Source: Pseudomonadota bacterium
Lineage (GTDB): Bacteria > Pseudomonadota > Gammaproteobacteria > Francisellales > Francisellaceae
DNA length: 32,025 nucleotides
Assembly (NCBI GenBank): GCA_027621155.1
Contig: JAQCCA010000005.1
Span: forward strand, 1-32,025
Direction of reading: 5' to 3'
Under the pieces are notes generated by a model, which did no database searches, was not told the origin of the DNA, and saw only the letters and a program-made list of their open reading frames with translations. A program made the position numbers and the translations under genes. This document shows positions 27,203 through 32,025 of this stretch, piece after piece. Each line of letters starts with the position of its first letter. Within the stretch, counting starts at the first letter, position 1.

Positions 27203-29719
27203 ATGTTTGCAATAGATAAGCGTTTAATTAAAAAACATGACGAAAGTACTTTAGCTTATCTTGGTCGTGTTATTATAATACCGCTGCTTTTAATTATTTC
27301 TGCTGTTTGGTATTTTACTCATGAATACTATTACTTACCTGCTTATGAGTGGTTAGCTGATCTTGCTGCTAATAGTTCCTATGGATTATATAAATTAATT
27401 GCTTTATCAGTATTTTTATTTCTACTGCTTTGTTATCTTAAATTTATCCGATTAGATTATGGTGCAAATCAAAAAACCAAAGGTAAATATTTTTATTTAT
27501 ATCGCTATATATGCTTTGCACTAGAGTTTGTTTTAGTAATTAATACGATGTGCTTTTTATTTGGCATTATTGGTTATTTAAGATTTTCAATTGTGACTAC
27601 AATTTATCATCTAGGTTGGCATTTTGAAGAGTTCACTGCAACCGCAATATCGCATTATCTTAATGAATATTTTGCAGGTAATAATTACACTGCGGGAGAC
27701 GTTTTTTTATATTATTCATTTTTGCCCGCAACCATTATTTTATTGGCTTATAAATTGTGTTATAACTCAATTAGAGATATGTTGTTTAATCGTTTTAATG
27801 TTCGCCTTTCTAGGAAAATGCAGAAACGTGTTAATGACAATTATAAAAAAGAAAACATAACCATGTCTGATGTTGATGAGGAATACAAAGAACTAGAGAA
27901 AGTGGCAAAAACAAAAGTATTTGACCCACTTAAATATGTGTTTGATAAAGACATGTATAAGTTAATTACTAAAGCACGATCAAATAATTACACTCAATTA
28001 AATTTACCAGAAAGGAAGTTAAATAGTGTGAGTAAATTATTGGCGGATCACTTTAAGTCAAACGGATTACTTGTCGGATTAAACCAAAATGATGAGCCTG
28101 CTTATATCAGTTATGACACATGGCAGACATCGCATACCTCAATTTGTGGTCTAACAGGTAGAGGAAAGGGGGTTGTAAGTGGTTGCTTATTAACACAAAA
28201 TATCTGGTTAGGTTTTGCCAATATTATTTGTGATCCTAAAAAGAATGGTGGGGATCAATGGTTGTTCTATGTGATGCACGAAATGTTGCAATGTTATAAC
28301 GCGATATATGGTACGAACCGTAAAGTTCACTACATCAATTTAAACATCAGTGAGCCGCAGTTAAATCTGCTAAAAGGGATCACCAAGCTTGAATTTAAAG
28401 AGTGCTTATCCGCAGGTTTTAACCTTGTAATGAAAGATACCGATGCTGACCATTATCGCAAGAATGATATTGAGCAGATGGAGTATTTATCAGAATTAAT
28501 CGATAGCGTTAAGTCCATGCCAGAGTATTGGGAGAATCTTTATGCTAACCATTTGGATGACTTGTTAAACCCATCCTCAAAAATCAAACCAGAGGAAAAG
28601 GTTTACGATGATATTGTCAAAAATCATATTTCATCTTTCAGTCGTGACTTGCGTTCGTTAGCTTTGATGCCTGTACTTAGAACTGACGAGGGTATTGATC
28701 TTGAAGCAGCTATTTTAAATGGTGATGTTATTTATATTAACGGTTCATCTGACAGTACAAATATTAAACGTCTACAAAAGATGCTGCTACATCGTTGCAT
28801 TCAAATTGTCGCTAAAACAGCGAACAACAAGCAACGTCCACATGTGACTTTCTTCATTGACGAGACAACTTACTTTTTATCACGCCCCTTGAAAACGGCA
28901 GTAAGCACTATTCGTGACCAACGCGCCAATTTCATTTTCAACTATCAAGGCATTGATAACTTACGCGATGTTTCAGAAAGTGACCCATCATTAGATGGCG
29001 CTGTGATCCAGTCGGTCATTTTAAATAACTCAGGCACCACCTTGGTTTACAAGGTTAATCATGAGCCAACACGTCAGTGGGCAGCAAAGATGACAGGCGA
29101 AAAGATTGTTAATGCAGTCAGTAAAGAAATCGAGGGCGTTTCGGGTGATTATGGCACGATTGATGCCAGTGGCAAGTTGAAGATTAACCCGAAAAAAGAA
29201 TCTAAATTTCACGCTAACGTATTTGGTTTACTGCCTAAGCGCGTAGGGGTGATGTTTGGTGATGATCCCGCACAGTTGATTTTTACCAGTCCAGTTGGTG
29301 TTGAGCCTGATTATGATTCAAGAGCAATTACGCGTTATAACACCTACAAAATGAAGTCATATTTTTTCAGATTGCCAAGTGTTGATGGTGAAGCACCAGA
29401 AGACATAAATAACGAGCCAAGCGATATTGAAGTAAGTAAAGCAAACGAGGTAAAAAGTGTAATTAACACAAGGAAAGTCAAAACACCAAATCAAGCAAAC
29501 AGCACGGTAAAACCAAAAGCATTTAAGCCCAAAACCAAGAAAGGAGAAACGCCAGAAGTAGAGCAAGATGATCTACCAAGTATTCATGATATTTTTGATC
29601 TTTTTGATGACGAGTCAGAAGTTAACGCAGTATCCAATGTGGCGGAAAAACCAACAGCAAGTAATCAAAAATCGATAAATCCAAAATTCCCGACCAAGGT
29701 TAAAAAAGCCAAAAAATAA
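27203..29719 (+). CDS. type IV coupling protein (TraD/MobB-like ATPase)
   Basis: start revised from 27146 to ATG 27203 after the relaxase stop; N-terminal TMs; Walker A 'ICGLTGRGKGVVSG', Walker B 'VTFFIDETTYFL', 'RDQRANFIFNYQG'. Confidence 0.85.
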   Translation: MFAIDKRLIKKHDESTLAYLGRVIIIPLLLIISAVWYFTHEYYYLPAYEWLADLAANSSYGLYKLIALSVFLFLLLCYLKFIRLDYGANQKTKGKYFYLYRYICFALEFVLVINTMCFLFGIIGYLRFSIVTTIYHLGWHFEEFTATAISHYLNEYFAGNNYTAGDVFLYYSFLPATIILLAYKLCYNSIRDMLFNRFNVRLSRKMQKRVNDNYKKENITMSDVDEEYKELEKVAKTKVFDPLKYVFDKDMYKLITKARSNNYTQLNLPERKLNSVSKLLADHFKSNGLLVGLNQNDEPAYISYDTWQTSHTSICGLTGRGKGVVSGCLLTQNIWLGFANIICDPKKNGGDQWLFYVMHEMLQCYNAIYGTNRKVHYINLNISEPQLNLLKGITKLEFKECLSAGFNLVMKDTDADHYRKNDIEQMEYLSELIDSVKSMPEYWENLYANHLDDLLNPSSKIKPEEKVYDDIVKNHISSFSRDLRSLALMPVLRTDEGIDLEAAILNGDVIYINGSSDSTNIKRLQKMLLHRCIQIVAKTANNKQRPHVTFFIDETTYFLSRPLKTAVSTIRDQRANFIFNYQGIDNLRDVSESDPSLDGAVIQSVILNNSGTTLVYKVNHEPTRQWAAKMTGEKIVNAVSKEIEGVSGDYGTIDASGKLKINPKKESKFHANVFGLLPKRVGVMFGDDPAQLIFTSPVGVEPDYDSRAITRYNTYKMKSYFFRLPSVDGEAPEDINNEPSDIEVSKANEVKSVINTRKVKTPNQANSTVKPKAFKPKTKKGETPEVEQDDLPSIHDIFDLFDDESEVNAVSNVAEKPTASNQKSINPKFPTKVKKAKK

Positions 29720-29755
29720 CCAAAAAACACCCAAAACAAAACATAGGAGTAAAAA

Positions 29756-30586
29756 ATGAAAAAACTATTATCAACTATTCTGGTATCAGTAGCATTAATT
29801 GGGGCAGTTAACGCAGACACACACAAAGCCAGTGATAACTTTAGTGCAGATCAACAGGTTCAAATAGGTAAAATAGCCGCTCAATATCTCATTGACCACC
29901 CCGAAGTATTAATGCAAGCCGCACAAAAACTTCAAGAAAAACAAATGGCAGCACAGCAAAATGCAATGACAACTGCTGTTATTAAGAATGCAGATAAGTT
30001 ATTGGATACTAAAACCACGCCAACCGCAGGGAATGAAAAAGCTGATATTACCGTGATCGAGCTATTTGACTATGAATGCGTCTATTGTCATAAAGCTGCA
30101 CCACATATTGAAAAGCTGATGCAAAACAATAAAGATGTGAAGTACGTTTTCCAAGAATTTCCAATTTTCAGCGCTCGTTTTGAGGGTTCTAAACTTGGTG
30201 CCGAAGCTGCCTTTGCAATTTATAACCTTTACGGCAGTGAAGCTTATATGCAATTTCATAATGCGTTAATGCTTGGCAAAAATGCCAATAAAGACGAAGG
30301 TAAGCTTAAAAAGGATGACATCATGGATGCAGTTAAGGCAATCAAAGGCGTTGATGTTTCTAAAGTTGAATCATACATGAAAAAAGAATCACCTGCCCTT
30401 ATTCAAGCATCGATGGAATTAGGTCAATCATTAGGACTGCAAGGCACACCTGCATTTATCGTTATGCCAACACATGGCGCTAACGCGATGAATACCAAAG
30501 TAATCGGTGGTTATGTCGGTTATGACGTTTTACAAGACGCATTAAATCAGGTTAAAGCGGCTATCAACGCTGATAGCAAGAAGTAA
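29756..30586 (+). CDS. DsbA-family (Com1-like) thiol oxidoreductase
   Basis: 276 aa; signal peptide, helical N-terminal extension with 'YLIDHPEVL', 'ELFDYECVYCHKAAPHIEKL', 'LGLQGTPAFIVM' cis-Pro loop. Confidence 0.9.
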   Translation: MKKLLSTILVSVALIGAVNADTHKASDNFSADQQVQIGKIAAQYLIDHPEVLMQAAQKLQEKQMAAQQNAMTTAVIKNADKLLDTKTTPTAGNEKADITVIELFDYECVYCHKAAPHIEKLMQNNKDVKYVFQEFPIFSARFEGSKLGAEAAFAIYNLYGSEAYMQFHNALMLGKNANKDEGKLKKDDIMDAVKAIKGVDVSKVESYMKKESPALIQASMELGQSLGLQGTPAFIVMPTHGANAMNTKVIGGYVGYDVLQDALNQVKAAINADSKK

Positions 30587-30632
30587 ATAAAATAAACAAT
30601 CAAACTACTAAACTACGCATAAGGAGAAAACT

Positions 30633-30869
30633 ATGCCAAGAAAGAAACTTAGTCCAATAGAACAGATCGAGCAATTAAAAAAAGAAGAAATTGCCATCAT
30701 TGCTAAACGTGAATCACTGATCACCAAGCGTTACCTTGAGATTGGTAAAATCGTTCACAAAGCAGGTCTTTTTGACATTGATAATAAAAAACTTGCTGAA
30801 ATTATTAACGCAGGCAAAGAATTGGTGCTTGATGACGCTAAGACGGAAAGTAAAGAAGAAGTCATGTAA
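30633..30869 (+). CDS. small conjugal transfer TraD-like protein
   Basis: 78 aa; 'KRYLEIGKIVHKAGLFDIDNKKLAEII' resembles the small TraD family (R.xIELGGLV.KAGL). Confidence 0.55.
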   Translation: MPRKKLSPIEQIEQLKKEEIAIIAKRESLITKRYLEIGKIVHKAGLFDIDNKKLAEIINAGKELVLDDAKTESKEEVM

Positions 30870-30904
30870 TCAAAATCAGGAGCAAATCTGAAAGCTAACC
30901 GCCT

Positions 30905-30913
30905 GTGGATAAC
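30905..30913 (-). promoter_or_regulatory. consensus DnaA-box 9-mer, copy C
   Basis: TGTGGATAA read directly; function not shown. Confidence 0.5.
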
Positions 30914-31119
30914 TTTTAAAAATTTGCTAAATTCTCTCATTTTTACATCCATCCCTAAAAATATTTAATTTTTTTCACTTTCTTAAACCCTTTATTTATA
31001 AGGCTTTTACTGGTGTTTAAAAAACTTTTTTCAATTATTTTGCCATTCTGAACCAAAGTTACATACTTAGACTTTGTATCGCTTTAAATTACTCGCATTG
31101 CAATCGCGCAGGAGTTGTT
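30905..31119 (+). repeat. conserved tra leader element, copy C
   Basis: 215 bp from TGTGGATAA to the ATG at 31120; 31019-31097 identical to copy B 22252-22330. Confidence 0.92.
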
Positions 31120-32025
31120 ATGCGAAGTAGTTACAGTAGATTTTTATATTCATTCCCTTTGTTTGTCATGGTATCGAGTATGCCATTTAACACAGGCTTT
31201 GCACTTGATAATGATATTGCCAATATGTCATTGTCCAAGTTGCAGGGCATCAATAGTGGCAATGCCGCTAACACGCAAGATGCGCTAGGTGTTGATGCTC
31301 ACGCTGTTGGTGATCAATCCGCAATGTCGGGTGACTCAATGGGCGCTGTTGGTAAGCGCTTTGCGAATATGACGCTAATAATGTCACCGCAATGCAGTAG
31401 TGATAGTGTTTTAAATGGCTTAGATGGCGCTATACTTAAGTTTCCATGCCAAAGTATAGCTACTGCTATTACAGGCGTTATTTGCTTGCCTAAATTAGCA
31501 GATTGTTCAGATGATAAAAACTTTGCACCAATTACAGTGCCAGTTGGCTCTAGCAAAAGTATCTATGGTTACGATTTCAGCGCAAGCTGTCAGGCAAATT
31601 GTACAATCAGAATGGCGCAAAATGGCGCTGTTATTACCAATGCTGACACCATCAATAGCCAGTCCAAGCAAGAAGCTGCTAAAAATGATCAGTACAACAT
31701 GGTCGCCCAAGGATACGTAGGTAAAGATGGCTATTCACAGCAACAGGCTTATCTATGGTCATTTGGCAAAGGTGGGGATAACGATGTTATTGGTACGCAG
31801 TGCATTAATGGCGCTGCGGGTTACTTAGACAGTGGAGAGTATCATACGTGCGATAACTCGCAATCTGGTTCATTCAAAACAGGATGCCATGAGGAAAAGA
31901 CATGTACTGATTGGAAAACAACAAGCCGTGATATAGATACCTATCATCAATGTACGTTGAAAGCAAAGGTTAGTGATGTTCAGTGCGACAAGGTTCCTGT
32001 TGTTACGGTTCAGGAAGTGGTTATC
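31120..32025 (+). CDS. traN: TraN-like Cys-rich exported mating-pair protein (truncated at the window end)
   Basis: open from ATG 31120 to the last base (302 codons), absent from the ORF track for lack of a stop; signal peptide, many Cys, 'CHEEKTCTDWKTTSRDIDTYHQC'; leader ends at this ATG. Confidence 0.7.
   Translation, partial: MRSSYSRFLYSFPLFVMVSSMPFNTGFALDNDIANMSLSKLQGINSGNAANTQDALGVDAHAVGDQSAMSGDSMGAVGKRFANMTLIMSPQCSSDSVLNGLDGAILKFPCQSIATAITGVICLPKLADCSDDKNFAPITVPVGSSKSIYGYDFSASCQANCTIRMAQNGAVITNADTINSQSKQEAAKNDQYNMVAQGYVGKDGYSQQQAYLWSFGKGGDNDVIGTQCINGAAGYLDSGEYHTCDNSQSGSFKTGCHEEKTCTDWKTTSRDIDTYHQCTLKAKVSDVQCDKVPVVTVQEVVI

Noticed and set aside
1-32025. CRISPR arrays, tRNA, rRNA or insertion sequences
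   Set aside because: No regular spacer-repeat pattern, tRNA-like cloverleaf, rRNA sequence or transposase was recognised by eye; a tool run would be needed to exclude tRNAs formally.

Overview
The window carries most of an F-type (MPF_F) conjugative type IV secretion locus from an AT-rich, probably gammaproteobacterial plasmid or ICE. The host cannot be named from sequence alone. Plus-strand order: small accessory ORFs, a LuxR-type HTH protein, a large ORFan, candidate pilin, TraL, TraE, TraK, TraB, TraV, an unknown lipoprotein, TraC, TrbI-like, S26 peptidase; then DsbA-like, TraF, TraH, TraG; then a cargo insert (minus-strand yefM-yoeB plus a small membrane protein, and a plus-strand UvrD/HelD-like helicase with an apparent PD-(D/E)xK nuclease core and Cys-rich tail); then TraW, TraU, a PAP2-like membrane protein, TrbC, an ORFan, a candidate MOB_C-type relaxase, a T4CP, a second DsbA-like protein, a small TraD-like protein; then a TraN-like gene truncated by the window end. 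The most unusual signal is non-coding. A ~216-bp leader occurs three times (11468-11684, 22137-22353, 30905-31119), each copy ending at the start codon of a tra module. Each copy starts with a perfect TGTGGATAA (reverse of the DnaA-box consensus TTATCCACA), contains a 37-nt core identical in all three with a CAAAGT/ACTTTG dyad, and ends in a hairpin that overlaps the Shine-Dalgarno. The leaders fall at the points where gene order departs from the F plasmid.
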